The position numbers and the translations under genes are program-made. DNA of 64,000 nt from Rhodothermales bacterium. Its GTDB lineage: Bacteria; Bacteroidota; Rhodothermia; Rhodothermales; Bin80. Below are positions 52,784-61,638 of the stretch, piece after piece (the stretch's first letter is position 1; each line of letters begins with the position of its first letter). Below the pieces are notes generated by a model. The model was given only the letters and a program-made list of their open reading frames with translations, did no database searches and was not told where the DNA came from. The stretch spans positions 1,982,380 through 2,046,379 of the forward strand of contig OX638318.1 in assembly GCA_951812585.1 (NCBI GenBank). The letters are read 5' to 3'.

Positions 52784-55700
52784 CTAGAGCCGCGCGTCCG
52801 CCGGCATGGACCGTTGTACACCGAGCGTTAATGCTTCCCCTTGGAATGCAAACTCTTCCACCGCCTCCCCGGCGGGTTCTTGTACAGGATTCAACGCCAG
52901 GGCCAGCACCTCGTTCCTTACCCATTGTGCATGGTGGCTCAGCGCCGCTGCTAATCGATCTGAGGCATGATACTCTACGGTGATGCGATCTGTTACGGCA
53001 AAGCGTGCCTTTTTGCGCAGATTTTGAATCCGGTTTATCGATTCGCGTGCCAGTCCCTCTTGTATCAGCGATTCCGTCAGGCGCGTATCCAAGGCCACCG
53101 TGATGCCCGCTTCGCTGCTGACTAGCCACCCCTCGATGCCTTCGGTAAGAATCTGAAGGTCTCCAGGCCCGAGCGTGATTGTCTGTCCATCCACAGTGAT
53201 GTCCAGTGATCCATCCTGCTCATAGGTCGCGAGTGCAGCCTGATCCAGGCATTCCACCGCTGCCTTGACTTTCGGCACCTTCTTGCCCAGCCGGCGCCCT
53301 AGCTGCCTGAAATTCAGTCGGGCGGTGCGGCGCACCAGGTCGCTGTCGCTAGCCAGATAGTCTACGCGCTTGACGTTGACCTCGCTCAATATGATGGGTT
53401 CTACCACTGCTAATGCTTCCCGCTCTGCGGCGGTGGCGGTGACCACCAGGATGCGCGAGAGCGGTTGCCGGATATTGATCCTGCCCTTGTTGCGCTGGGC
53501 CAGCACCAGTGATGACACGGTCTTGGCCAAGTGCACGCGATACTCCAGTGCCGCATCGATGGCCGCAGCATCAGGCACGGGAAAGTCTGCCAGGTGCACC
53601 GATTCGGCATCGCCCTCGGACCGCAGCCGCAGGTAAAGCCACTCAGCCATGAAGGGTGCCAGCGGTGCCATCAGGCGCGCCGCAGTCTTCAGGCAGGTCT
53701 GCACGGTCTGGTATGCGGCCTGTTTGTCGGATGCGTCCTGAATGCTGCTTGCCGACCAGAATCGCCGCCGCGACCGCCGGATATACCAGTTGGACAGCTC
53801 GTCCACAAAGCGTTCAACCGCACGAGCGGCCTGGGTGGGGTGATAGTTGGCAAAGGCGGCATCGGCCTTCTGGCAGGTGGTTTGCAGGCGACTCAAGATC
53901 CAGCGGTCCAGTTCGCTGACGGCTTTGATCGCGTGCTGACGCCCCGTATATCCGTCAATGTTGGCGTAGGTGGCAAAGAAGCTGTAGACGTTGGTCAGCG
54001 TCCTGAAGAGCTTGCTTTCGGTATCCTTGATGCCTTCTTCAGAAAACTTGAGATCTTCCCAAGGCGCCGAATTGCTCATCATGTACCACCGCACGCGGTC
54101 GGCGCCCCACCGACGGATCACCTCGAATGGCTCTACTGCGTTGCCTTTGGTCTTGGACATCTTCTCGCCGTTGGCATCGAGTACCAGCCCGCCGACCACG
54201 CAGTTTTTGAAGCACACCTCATCGGTTACCAGCGCAGCGATGGCATGGAGCGTATAGAACCATCCTCGTGTCTGATCCACGCCTTCGGAGATAAAGTCGG
54301 CCGGATAGCTACGTGCGAAGGCTTCCTTGTTCTCAAAGGGGTAATGCCACTGTGCAAACGGCATCGCGCCAGAGTCGAACCAGACATCGATGGTCTCAGG
54401 CACGCGGCGCATGGTCCCGCCACCCGGTGCGGGCCAGGTCAGGGCATCCACAAACGGGCGGTGGAGGTCCAGGTCCGCGCTGTTCGCCGGCAGCTGCGCC
54501 CCGCACTTGGCGCGGAGTTCAGCGATCGAGCCGATCACTTCAACATAGTCGGGGTCCTCGTCCGACACCCAGACCGGCAAGGGCGTGCCCCAGAATCGGC
54601 GGCGGCTCAGCGCCCAGTCCACATTGTTTTCCAGCCATTCCCCGAAGCGCCCGGTGCCGATTGCATCAGGCTGCCATGCAATGGTCTTGTTTAGCGCCAC
54701 TAAGCGATCCCGTATGGCGGTGGTTCGAATGAACCAGCTCTTAACGGGGTAGCTGATCAGCGGCGTTCCCTTGCGCCAGTCGTGCGGATAGTTGTGCTGA
54801 TATGTTTCGTGCCGATACACCAGGCCGCGTGCGCGCAAGTCGCGCGCTAGCGGCTTGTCCGCGTCCTTGAACCAAAGGCTGCCTGCCACGGGTATCTCGG
54901 CCGCAAAGCGCCCATCGGGCCCAACGGGATTAAAGACTGGGAGGCCTTCGCGCTGTCCGGTTGCGTAGTCGTCGGCCCCGAAAGCCGGTGCAATGTGCAC
55001 GAGGCCGGTGCCATCGGTGGTGGACACAAACGAAGCGGCTACGATCCGCCAGGCGTCGTGGCCTTGTTGCTTAAAGTGTTCAAAAACGGGCGCATAGCGC
55101 AGGCCCACAAGGTCCTGGCCAGTCATGGTGGCCGCAATCTCATAGTCGTCGCGGAGCACCTCCAGGCGAGTCGCCGCAAGGATGAAGCACTTGCCCGGTT
55201 GCTTCGTTAGGCGAACCTTTACATACTCGATACCAGGCCCGACAGCCAGGGCGGCATTGGAAACCAGCGTCCACGGCGTTGTGGTCCAGGCCAGGAAATA
55301 GGTGTCCGGCTCCGCTAAAGAGGCAAACTGCACATACAGGCTCGGATCCTGCACCTCCTTGTAGCCCAGGCTTACTTCGTGCGAGCTCAGCACGGTGCCC
55401 GACCCGGGGCTATACCACTGGATCTTGTGGCCCTGGTAGAGGAGGCCCTTGTCAAAGATTTGCTTGAGCAGCCACCAGACGCTTTCTATGTAGTTGTTTT
55501 CAAAGGTGATATAGGGCTGCTCCAGGTCCACCCAGTAGCCCATCAGGCGCGTGAGTTCATCCCACTCCGTCTTGTACTGCAGGACGCTTTTCCGACACGC
55601 CGCGTTGAATCGTTCCAGGCCGTAGGTCAGCACCTGATCCCGACCATCGAGTCCCAGCATCTTTTCCACCTCTATCTCTACGGGGAGGCCGTGCGTATCC

Positions 55701-55957
55701 CAGCCGGCTCTGCGCTCCACGCGACAGCCCTTCATCGTATGGTACCGGCAGAAAACATCCTTGATGGTGCGCGCCAGCACATGGTGAATACCGGGATGTC
55801 CGTTCGCGGTGGGCGGGCCTTCGTAGAAGGTGTAGGTGCGGTCGGGGTCCTTTTGCGCTACGCTTTTGACGAAGATGTCTTGCGCATCCCAGAAGGCAAG
55901 GATCTTCTGTTCTTGCGCCGCCGGTGCGATGTGCCGAACCTCCTCAAATCGTGGCAT
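52784..55957 (-). CDS. ileS: Isoleucyl-tRNA synthetase
   Basis: 1,057 residues from the Met at 55957 (PRFEEVRHIAPAAQEQKIL); a start 10 codons upstream is possible. Class I signatures: HIGH-type GPPTANGHPGIHH and KMSKTKGN near residue 640; the editing-domain sequence TTPWTLVSNAALAVG is present. The form resembles the long IleS of Bacteroidota and Actinobacteria. Charges tRNA-Ile. First gene of the ileS - dksA-like - lspA run. Confidence 0.94.
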   Translation of the reverse strand: MPRFEEVRHIAPAAQEQKILAFWDAQDIFVKSVAQKDPDRTYTFYEGPPTANGHPGIHHVLARTIKDVFCRYHTMKGCRVERRAGWDTHGLPVEIEVEKMLGLDGRDQVLTYGLERFNAACRKSVLQYKTEWDELTRLMGYWVDLEQPYITFENNYIESVWWLLKQIFDKGLLYQGHKIQWYSPGSGTVLSSHEVSLGYKEVQDPSLYVQFASLAEPDTYFLAWTTTPWTLVSNAALAVGPGIEYVKVRLTKQPGKCFILAATRLEVLRDDYEIAATMTGQDLVGLRYAPVFEHFKQQGHDAWRIVAASFVSTTDGTGLVHIAPAFGADDYATGQREGLPVFNPVGPDGRFAAEIPVAGSLWFKDADKPLARDLRARGLVYRHETYQHNYPHDWRKGTPLISYPVKSWFIRTTAIRDRLVALNKTIAWQPDAIGTGRFGEWLENNVDWALSRRRFWGTPLPVWVSDEDPDYVEVIGSIAELRAKCGAQLPANSADLDLHRPFVDALTWPAPGGGTMRRVPETIDVWFDSGAMPFAQWHYPFENKEAFARSYPADFISEGVDQTRGWFYTLHAIAALVTDEVCFKNCVVGGLVLDANGEKMSKTKGNAVEPFEVIRRWGADRVRWYMMSNSAPWEDLKFSEEGIKDTESKLFRTLTNVYSFFATYANIDGYTGRQHAIKAVSELDRWILSRLQTTCQKADAAFANYHPTQAARAVERFVDELSNWYIRRSRRRFWSASSIQDASDKQAAYQTVQTCLKTAARLMAPLAPFMAEWLYLRLRSEGDAESVHLADFPVPDAAAIDAALEYRVHLAKTVSSLVLAQRNKGRINIRQPLSRILVVTATAAEREALAVVEPIILSEVNVKRVDYLASDSDLVRRTARLNFRQLGRRLGKKVPKVKAAVECLDQAALATYEQDGSLDITVDGQTITLGPGDLQILTEGIEGWLVSSEAGITVALDTRLTESLIQEGLARESINRIQNLRKKARFAVTDRITVEYHASDRLAAALSHHAQWVRNEVLALALNPVQEPAGEAVEEFAFQGEALTLGVQRSMPADARL

Positions 55958-56079
55958 GGAAGCAGCCAAGAGCGTGAACACGCGCATACGAAAATCCGCC
56001 GCCCATGTTCTTGCAGTTCTTGCAGCGGCGTCTTGCGCCGCCTAGGAGCCTGGCGGCATGCCGCCGCCCAAGGCCCGCT

Positions 56080-56934
56080 TCACGCGCCCGCGCTGATGGT
56101 CTCTGTGACGCCGCATATGATGGCGGTCAATTGGGGTTCGGCCGCGTCGGCTGCCTCAAGCACAAGTGCCAGTGTGACCTCTTCCAGCGCATCCGGGAAG
56201 CACTCATCGGTAATCACGCCGATGGCCATCACCCTGAGCCCCATGTGGCGGGCTACGATGACTTCAGGCACGGTGCTCATCCCCACAACGTCGGCCCCAA
56301 TGCCGCGCAGGAACCGGTATTCGGCCTTGGTTTCAAGGCAGGGGCCGACGACCGCCACATAGACGCCGCGCTCCAGTCGGATGCCCTCCTTCATGGCGAC
56401 CTGCAGGGCCACTTTGCGCAGCGCAACATCGTACGGTTCACTCATGTCGGGGAATCTCGGCCCCCATTCCTTGACATTCGGACCCACCAGGGGATTCTGG
56501 CCCTGCAGGTTGATGTGATCTGTCAATAGCATCAGGTCTCCGCGCCGAAAGAGCGGATTCATGCCGCCGCAGGCGGTGGAGATCAAGAGTGCCTTGATGC
56601 CGAGCGTCGCCAGGACCCGTACAGGAATGGTTGCTTCGCGTGCGCTATAGCCTTCGTAGACATGCATGCGCCCCTGCATCGCCACAACGGGTACGCCGCG
56701 GAGCGTCCCGAAGAGCAGCCGCCCGTGATGTGATTCAACCGTGGAAACCGGAAAGTGCGGCAGGTCCTCGTATTCTATTTCGTCGTGTACATCAATCTCT
56801 CTCGCCAGGCGGCCCAGCCCGGTTCCGAGGATCAGCCCAACCTGCGGTTTTACAGATGTACGGCTTCGTACGACGGCAGCGGACTCAGTTACACGTGCAA
56901 GTTGCGTCGCTGCATCTGGAATATTTGCTTCCAT
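56080..56934 (-). CDS. Purine nucleoside phosphorylase (trimeric type)
   Basis: 284 residues. Family motifs: GLILGTGLGRLA, SHHGRLLFG for phosphate, MQGRMHVYEGYS, LISTACGGMNP, and MSTVPEVIVARHMGLRV with the purine-binding region before it. It splits inosine and guanosine with phosphate for purine salvage. yggS starts 26 bp beyond its stop's opposite side on the same strand. Confidence 0.92.
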   Translation of the reverse strand: MEANIPDAATQLARVTESAAVVRSRTSVKPQVGLILGTGLGRLAREIDVHDEIEYEDLPHFPVSTVESHHGRLLFGTLRGVPVVAMQGRMHVYEGYSAREATIPVRVLATLGIKALLISTACGGMNPLFRRGDLMLLTDHINLQGQNPLVGPNVKEWGPRFPDMSEPYDVALRKVALQVAMKEGIRLERGVYVAVVGPCLETKAEYRFLRGIGADVVGMSTVPEVIVARHMGLRVMAIGVITDECFPDALEEVTLALVLEAADAAEPQLTAIICGVTETISAGA

Positions 56935-56959
56935 ATTGTGCTCTCAAAATTAATCAATA

Positions 56960-57670
56960 TTAATGAATTCGAGGGCCGAAGATGGCGGAACCCACGCGAA
57001 TGTGCGTGGCTCCTTCCTCGATGGCCACCTCAAAGTCTCCGCTCATGCCCATGGACAGAGTCGTCATCTCTGGAAGCGGCGCTGCTGCCAGGAGCTGCCG
57101 CATCTTTCTGAACTGCGGCCTGACCTCCTCAGGCTCAGCGGTCGGTGCGGCTAGGGTCATCAGGCCCTGAATGCGCAGGTGCTCTTTGGAAGCGAGCGTT
57201 TCCAGGAAACGGTGCGTTTCCGCAGGCGGCACGCCAAACTTGGTGCTCTCTGCCGAAACGTTGACTTGCACAAGACAGGGCAGAACGCGGCCTTCCGACT
57301 GTGCGCGCTGGTTCAGAGCATCGGCCAGGCGCAGGCTGTCCAGCGCGTGAAAGAGATGTGCATAGCGGATAGCGATTCTGGCTTTGTTGCGCTGGAGGTG
57401 GCCGATCAGATGGTATCGACAGACACCGGGCGGCGTGGCCCGGGCCTTGGCTTCCAGCTCCTGCGGCCTGTTTTCTCCGAAGTCCTGCAGACCTGCAGCG
57501 AGGGCTGCAGCAATCGTTTCCAGTGGAAACGTCTTCGTCACGCCGACCAGTGTGACTTCGTTCGCACGGCGCCCGGCCCGCTGGCAGGCGCGCGCCATGC
57601 GTTCATAGACGTTATCCAGGCCTGCCACAATGGCAGTCACTTGGGATTTCGCAGCGTCTGGCAGTGCCAT
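56960..57670 (-). CDS. yggS: YggS-type PLP homeostasis protein
   Basis: 236 residues from the Met at 57670; the longer frame reads into the cas4 remnant and is not conserved. PLP lysine in VTLVGVTKTFPLETI, then FGENRPQEL, YHLIGHLQRNKA, and SMGMSGDFEVAIEEGATHIRVGSAIFG for phosphate binding. Single-domain alanine-racemase-fold protein that buffers pyridoxal phosphate; no enzyme activity is known. Same strand as and upstream of the phosphorylase gene. Confidence 0.92.
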   Translation of the reverse strand: MALPDAAKSQVTAIVAGLDNVYERMARACQRAGRRANEVTLVGVTKTFPLETIAAALAAGLQDFGENRPQELEAKARATPPGVCRYHLIGHLQRNKARIAIRYAHLFHALDSLRLADALNQRAQSEGRVLPCLVQVNVSAESTKFGVPPAETHRFLETLASKEHLRIQGLMTLAAPTAEPEEVRPQFRKMRQLLAAAPLPEMTTLSMGMSGDFEVAIEEGATHIRVGSAIFGPRIH

Positions 57671-57714
57671 GTTGCAAGTACGAATGCGCCTGTCTGTCGG
57701 CAGCGTGGTGCCGC

Positions 57715-58071
57715 TTAATGGAGAAGCAGAGTATAGCCAAAATTCGCGTAAGCTCGTCCGCAAGCGGCTTCCGTTCCGTGGCGGACGCCTGACTTGTACT
57801 CGATGGGACAGGCTGATCCATCCTTCAACTCAACAGTGCCAGCGCGACCCGATAATCCAAGAGTCTTCGGCCAGAGTGGAATAGATCGAAGCACGAGATG
57901 TCCTCGCTCTGTACGATGCTGACCGCTGTCCACACGACGATGAGCGCGCCAGCCCCTTACAGTATGCGCGTTGTCACTCCAAACTCCATCGCAATGGATA
58001 AGGGCACACTGCTGCGGGCAGTGGGCAAAGTGTTCGATAGCGGAGATTGGGATGATGGGCTCGGGGTTCAC
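57715..58071 (-). pseudogene. cas4 remnant (CRISPR-associated RecB-like nuclease)
   Basis: 118 residues. The first ~100 match Cas4 of type I systems: IPISAIEHFAHCPQQCALIH, WSDNAHTVRGWRAHRRVDSG and CPIEYKSGVRHG. Two signs of decay: the RecB-motif aspartate expected in GRAD is glycine (GLSGRAGTVEL), and after EYKSG the sequence becomes unrelated and stops, losing the three C-terminal cluster cysteines. No other cas gene or repeat array is visible nearby. It sits between nuoH and yggS. Confidence 0.7.
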
Positions 58072-58423
58072 AGCCGCGTTGTTCCAAGTAACTTGGTGCT
58101 GTCCGATGTCTATCGCTTCATGTCATGCACGCTTTTCCAGCCAGCCTGGACGCAGAGCGAATTGCCTTCCGCAGTTTCGGCTCGAAAAATTCTTAGGTAT
58201 ACGGGAATTGCCAGAAATTTGTACACCACACGCCGCTCGAGTGAGGCGTTGCGCAGCAGTGCTTTTGGCCTGCTCAGTCGGCTCTAGGCAGCTGTTTCAG
58301 CGGACGGGTCCTAGCAGCCCTTGGATTAAGGGGCATTAGGCCAGCACTCAGCGTGACCGCACTCCGCTGCACTTTGAGAATGCATCCCCCAATGCCATCG
58401 GCCCGGATGCCGCGTGGGAGGCG
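58072..58423. other. Intergenic region upstream of the cas4 remnant
   Basis: 352 bp between the cas4 remnant and nuoH. In the minus-strand frames I see no recognisable cas7 or cas8 tail, and no direct repeats of CRISPR length. A plus-strand frame over 57898-58287 is open but reads as the antisense of cas4. Nothing supported. Confidence 0.4.
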
Positions 58424-59452
58424 TTACCCCATGAAAAGCACAACCACGAGTGCAATCAGCAGCACGTTCACGAGCGCCGTCGGCAACAAGACCTTCCAGC
58501 CGATGGTCATCAGCTGATTGTATTTGAAGCGGGGCAGCGTCCAGCGAACCCAGATGAACAAGAAGGCAAAGAAGCTGACCTTGAGGAGCAGCGTCAGCGC
58601 CTGGAGCAGCCCAAGCAGAACGGAGCCATCCAGTCCCGGGTACGCGGCCAGGATCTGAGGCTCAAACGGCAGAAGATACCCACCGAAGAATAGCGTGGCG
58701 ATGACAAAGGAGGCCACGAACCAGTTCACGTATTCGGCCAGAAAGAACATACCGAACTTCATGCCGCTGTACTCGGTGTGGTAGCCGCCCACCAACTCCT
58801 GCTCTGCTTCGGGCAGGTCGAAAGGGGCACGGTTGGTTTCGGCAAAGGCCGTGATGACGAAGATCAGTGCCCCCAGCGGATTGCGAAACACGTTCCAACC
58901 CAGGATGGCACCGCCCCGCGCCTGATCTTCCACGATCTCCACCACGCTCAGCGAGCCGGCCAGGAGCACCACCGACACCACGGCCAACCCCATCGAAAGC
59001 TCATACGATATCATCTGCGCTGAAGAGCGCAATCCGCCCAGCAGAGAGAACTTGCTGTTGCTGCTCCAGCCTGCCATTGTAACCCCATAGACAGAAACCG
59101 AGGTCAGCGCCAGGATGATCAGCACGGTCACGCCGTTGTCCACAATGACCACGCCTCGGGCGAACGGAATCATGGCGGGCACCGTCATGGCAATGACGAC
59201 CATGACTGCCGGTGCTAGCGAATGCACGAAAGACGAGGCGCTCCTCGGCGCAATGTCCTCCTTGAACATCAGCTTGAACACGTCGGCAAATGGCTGCAAG
59301 AATCCTCCGGGCCCGACGCGATTCGGCCCAGGACGGTTCTGCATGTATCCAGATACCTTGCGCTCCGCGTATACGAGCACCGAGGCTGAGATCAGCATGA
59401 AGTTGATCACGCCGAAGGCGATGATCGCCAGCAGCCAATAGGGTACGTCCAT
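58424..59452 (-). CDS. nuoH: NADH-quinone oxidoreductase subunit H
   Basis: 342 residues, eight membrane helices. Conserved loops: YAERKVSGYMQNRPGPNRVGP after helix 1 and FAETNRAPFDLPEAEQELVGGY in the quinone-site loop. It links the peripheral arm to the proton-pumping arm of complex I. Last nuo gene here; nuoI and the remaining subunits are not next to it. Confidence 0.94.
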   Translation of the reverse strand: MDVPYWLLAIIAFGVINFMLISASVLVYAERKVSGYMQNRPGPNRVGPGGFLQPFADVFKLMFKEDIAPRSASSFVHSLAPAVMVVIAMTVPAMIPFARGVVIVDNGVTVLIILALTSVSVYGVTMAGWSSNSKFSLLGGLRSSAQMISYELSMGLAVVSVVLLAGSLSVVEIVEDQARGGAILGWNVFRNPLGALIFVITAFAETNRAPFDLPEAEQELVGGYHTEYSGMKFGMFFLAEYVNWFVASFVIATLFFGGYLLPFEPQILAAYPGLDGSVLLGLLQALTLLLKVSFFAFLFIWVRWTLPRFKYNQLMTIGWKVLLPTALVNVLLIALVVVLFMG

Positions 59453-59458
59453 GCTGCG

Positions 59459-61174
59459 CTATGCTTCCGGTAGTTTAAATCCCATGGGACCCATCGCCTT
59501 ATGGTTTGCGCCGCCAAAAGCCGGCAACGCGCGGGCAATGTGGTCCATGATCTGGCGCGGACCGGCAAAATCCAGCGCGTGGCCCGCTGCGCTCGCGACC
59601 GCAGGCAAAATCTCCCAGCTTGGCTTGCAGTTGATGAGGTGAGACTCGTTATGCCACCGGTCAAAGGGCGTGCCGTGCTGGTCCGCACGGCTCAGCCCCA
59701 TCCGCATCATAAGCGTGCGATGCGCGCCGCGAATGGCCTTGGCCGGCCGCACGCACTGCGCGCGCCCCTCCTCGTTGACGTAGGTGCCGATAGTCTCGGC
59801 GACCGTGGCCGCGGGCAGTGCCACATCCGCGGCAGCGAGCGTCTTGTTCGTCGTGTTATAGTAGTGCAGAATCACCGGTACCGCCGCCAGCGCGGCCAAA
59901 TCAATCACGCATGCAGCCACGGGATCGTCTTCAAGGACGTACAGTGCACGCACGGCTCCCGCCTCTATCTGTGCGACTAGAGAGGCCGTATCCACAGGCT
60001 GGAGTCCCAGGCGCCGGCACCCTTCGCCATTGGGGACCCGCGCATCAGTGCGCAGCCATCCGTCGCCATGGCCGGGCTCAACATGCGGCAGATAACCCGC
60101 GACCGTGCCGCCGGTCAGGTGTGCCAGCTCCATAAGCAAGTAGTTGTCCTCAACGGTGGCCCGTGCGGAAGCAAGGAAGACGGTGCCGGAGCCAGCCGCC
60201 GCAAGGATCTCCGCAGCACGGCCATACGCCGCTTCCCACGAGGTCTCCTTGAGCGCTCCATCCATACGCACGGACGGACCCGTGGGCCGATCCTCATTGA
60301 AGCGGCGGTAGGCCAGGCGATCTTCGTCCGGGAGCCAGTAGGCATTCACCGCAGGGTTCTCGCGCGGCGTGATGCGAAGCACCAGATTGTCACGCACCCA
60401 GTAGTAGCAGTTGGATCCCTTGGCGTTGGTGGTGGTGATGGACGGCGTGGAGCTCATCTCCCAGATGCGCGCCTGAAACCTGAAATCCGCGGAGGTCAGT
60501 GCCCCCACGGGACACAGGTCGATCACGTTCATGGAGTAGGGCTCGTCGAAGGTTACCCCCGGCGGCGTCATTGGGTAGTTGCGGACGCTGCGCTCGATGA
60601 TGGTCAGCTGGTGACTCTTCGAAATCTCGTCGGTGAAGCGGGTGCACCGCGTACAGTTGATGCAGCGCTCTGCATCCAATACTACGCGCGGGCCCAGCTT
60701 GACCTTCTTCGGCTTGTGCGTCTTCCGAAACTCAAAGCGCGACCCCTCTGGCCCGTACTTGTAGGCCTGAATCTGGAGCGGGCACATGCCGGCCTGGTCA
60801 CAGATAGGACAGTCCAGCGGGTGGTTGATCAGCAGAAACTCCAGCGTGTCCTGCTGGGCGCGTCCGACCTTTTCGCTCGTCCGCTTCGTGTGAATAACCT
60901 GGCCGTCTGCCAGCGTATGGCTGCAGCTGGTCTGCAGCTTCGGAAAGTAGCGGATCACGGGCTCGCCGCTGTCGCTACGCTCCAGTTCACCCGTGGCGCG
61001 GTTGCGGACCGGCGCGCCGACATCGACCAGGCATTGCCGACAATTCGCCGGCACAGACATGCTCGGGTGATAGCAGAAGTGCGGCACCTCGATGCCATGA
61101 TCCAGACAAAACTGGAGCAGGCCTGGACGCCCTTCGAATTCGTACTTCCGGCCGTCTATAGTGACGCTCGGCAT
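59459..61174 (-). CDS. nuoG: NADH-quinone oxidoreductase subunit G, short form
   Basis: 571 residues. Fe-S region at the N-terminus: the [2Fe-2S] ligands in CYHPSMSVPANCRQC, the His-Cys3 cluster around DCPICDQAGMC, and CINCTRC for a [4Fe-4S] cluster. The molybdopterin-oxidoreductase-like domain is shorter than in E. coli (about 900 aa). Part of the electron-input module. Follows DUF4920 after 14 bp; nuoH follows after 6 bp. Confidence 0.92.
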   Translation of the reverse strand: MPSVTIDGRKYEFEGRPGLLQFCLDHGIEVPHFCYHPSMSVPANCRQCLVDVGAPVRNRATGELERSDSGEPVIRYFPKLQTSCSHTLADGQVIHTKRTSEKVGRAQQDTLEFLLINHPLDCPICDQAGMCPLQIQAYKYGPEGSRFEFRKTHKPKKVKLGPRVVLDAERCINCTRCTRFTDEISKSHQLTIIERSVRNYPMTPPGVTFDEPYSMNVIDLCPVGALTSADFRFQARIWEMSSTPSITTTNAKGSNCYYWVRDNLVLRITPRENPAVNAYWLPDEDRLAYRRFNEDRPTGPSVRMDGALKETSWEAAYGRAAEILAAAGSGTVFLASARATVEDNYLLMELAHLTGGTVAGYLPHVEPGHGDGWLRTDARVPNGEGCRRLGLQPVDTASLVAQIEAGAVRALYVLEDDPVAACVIDLAALAAVPVILHYYNTTNKTLAAADVALPAATVAETIGTYVNEEGRAQCVRPAKAIRGAHRTLMMRMGLSRADQHGTPFDRWHNESHLINCKPSWEILPAVASAAGHALDFAGPRQIMDHIARALPAFGGANHKAMGPMGFKLPEA

Positions 61175-61188
61175 GATCGCGTACCGGT

Positions 61189-61638
61189 TTACTGTGGTGC
61201 GACCATGACGCCAGTCGCCATCATGGCCAAGCTGCCCCGCTGCATGGCCATGCCTGCGTCTTGGCTGTAATGGTGCTGCATGGCGGCGTCGGCCCTATCC
61301 TGCTGCAGGATCCCCTGCGCAATGGCGTGCCGCCCGCTGATGTCTGTCGGCACGGTAAAGGCGTAGTCTCCGCTCCCGGTTCGAGCCACATCCACGCGGA
61401 TGCTTTGGCCCTCGAGACTCTGCAGGGTAAGCCAGCAGCCCTTCATCTGGCAAACGGCGTGAACCGTTCCCGCCACGGCGACCACATCACCGTTGTAGAG
61501 CGCACTGTCGGCGATGACTGCTTCTACGGCTATGGCCGCATGGGCCGACACGGGCTCCCCGTAGATGTCGTATCCCTCCGGGGCCGGGGCCGCGCACGCC
61601 ATCAGCGTGAGGATGGTCAGAAGTAATGTATATCTCAT
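61189..61638 (-). CDS. DUF4920 lipoprotein encoded inside the nuo operon
   Basis: 149 residues from the ATG at 61638, which overlaps the nuoF stop (ATGA). Lipobox LMAC at residue 15 after YTLLLTILT. The core VAVAGTVHAVCQMKGCWLTLQ with the KGCW motif, and YAFTVPTDISGRHAIAQG, match DUF4920, a family seen mainly in Bacteroidota. A periplasmic lipoprotein; the Cys pair might bind metal or be redox active. The C-terminus is His/Met/Gln-rich (AMQHHYSQDAGMAMQ), also compatible with metal binding. Why it is coupled to complex I genes is unknown. Confidence 0.82.
   Translation of the reverse strand: MRYTLLLTILTLMACAAPAPEGYDIYGEPVSAHAAIAVEAVIADSALYNGDVVAVAGTVHAVCQMKGCWLTLQSLEGQSIRVDVARTGSGDYAFTVPTDISGRHAIAQGILQQDRADAAMQHHYSQDAGMAMQRGSLAMMATGVMVAPQ

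Noticed and set aside
57898-58287. Plus-strand ORF of 129 codons opposite the cas4 remnant
   Set aside because: No domain; its first part is the antisense of the Cas4 coding stretch, and the rest has no feature of a gene.
57600-58430. Possible CRISPR array beside the cas4 remnant
   Set aside because: Scanned for direct repeats of 24-37 bp with regular spacing; none present.
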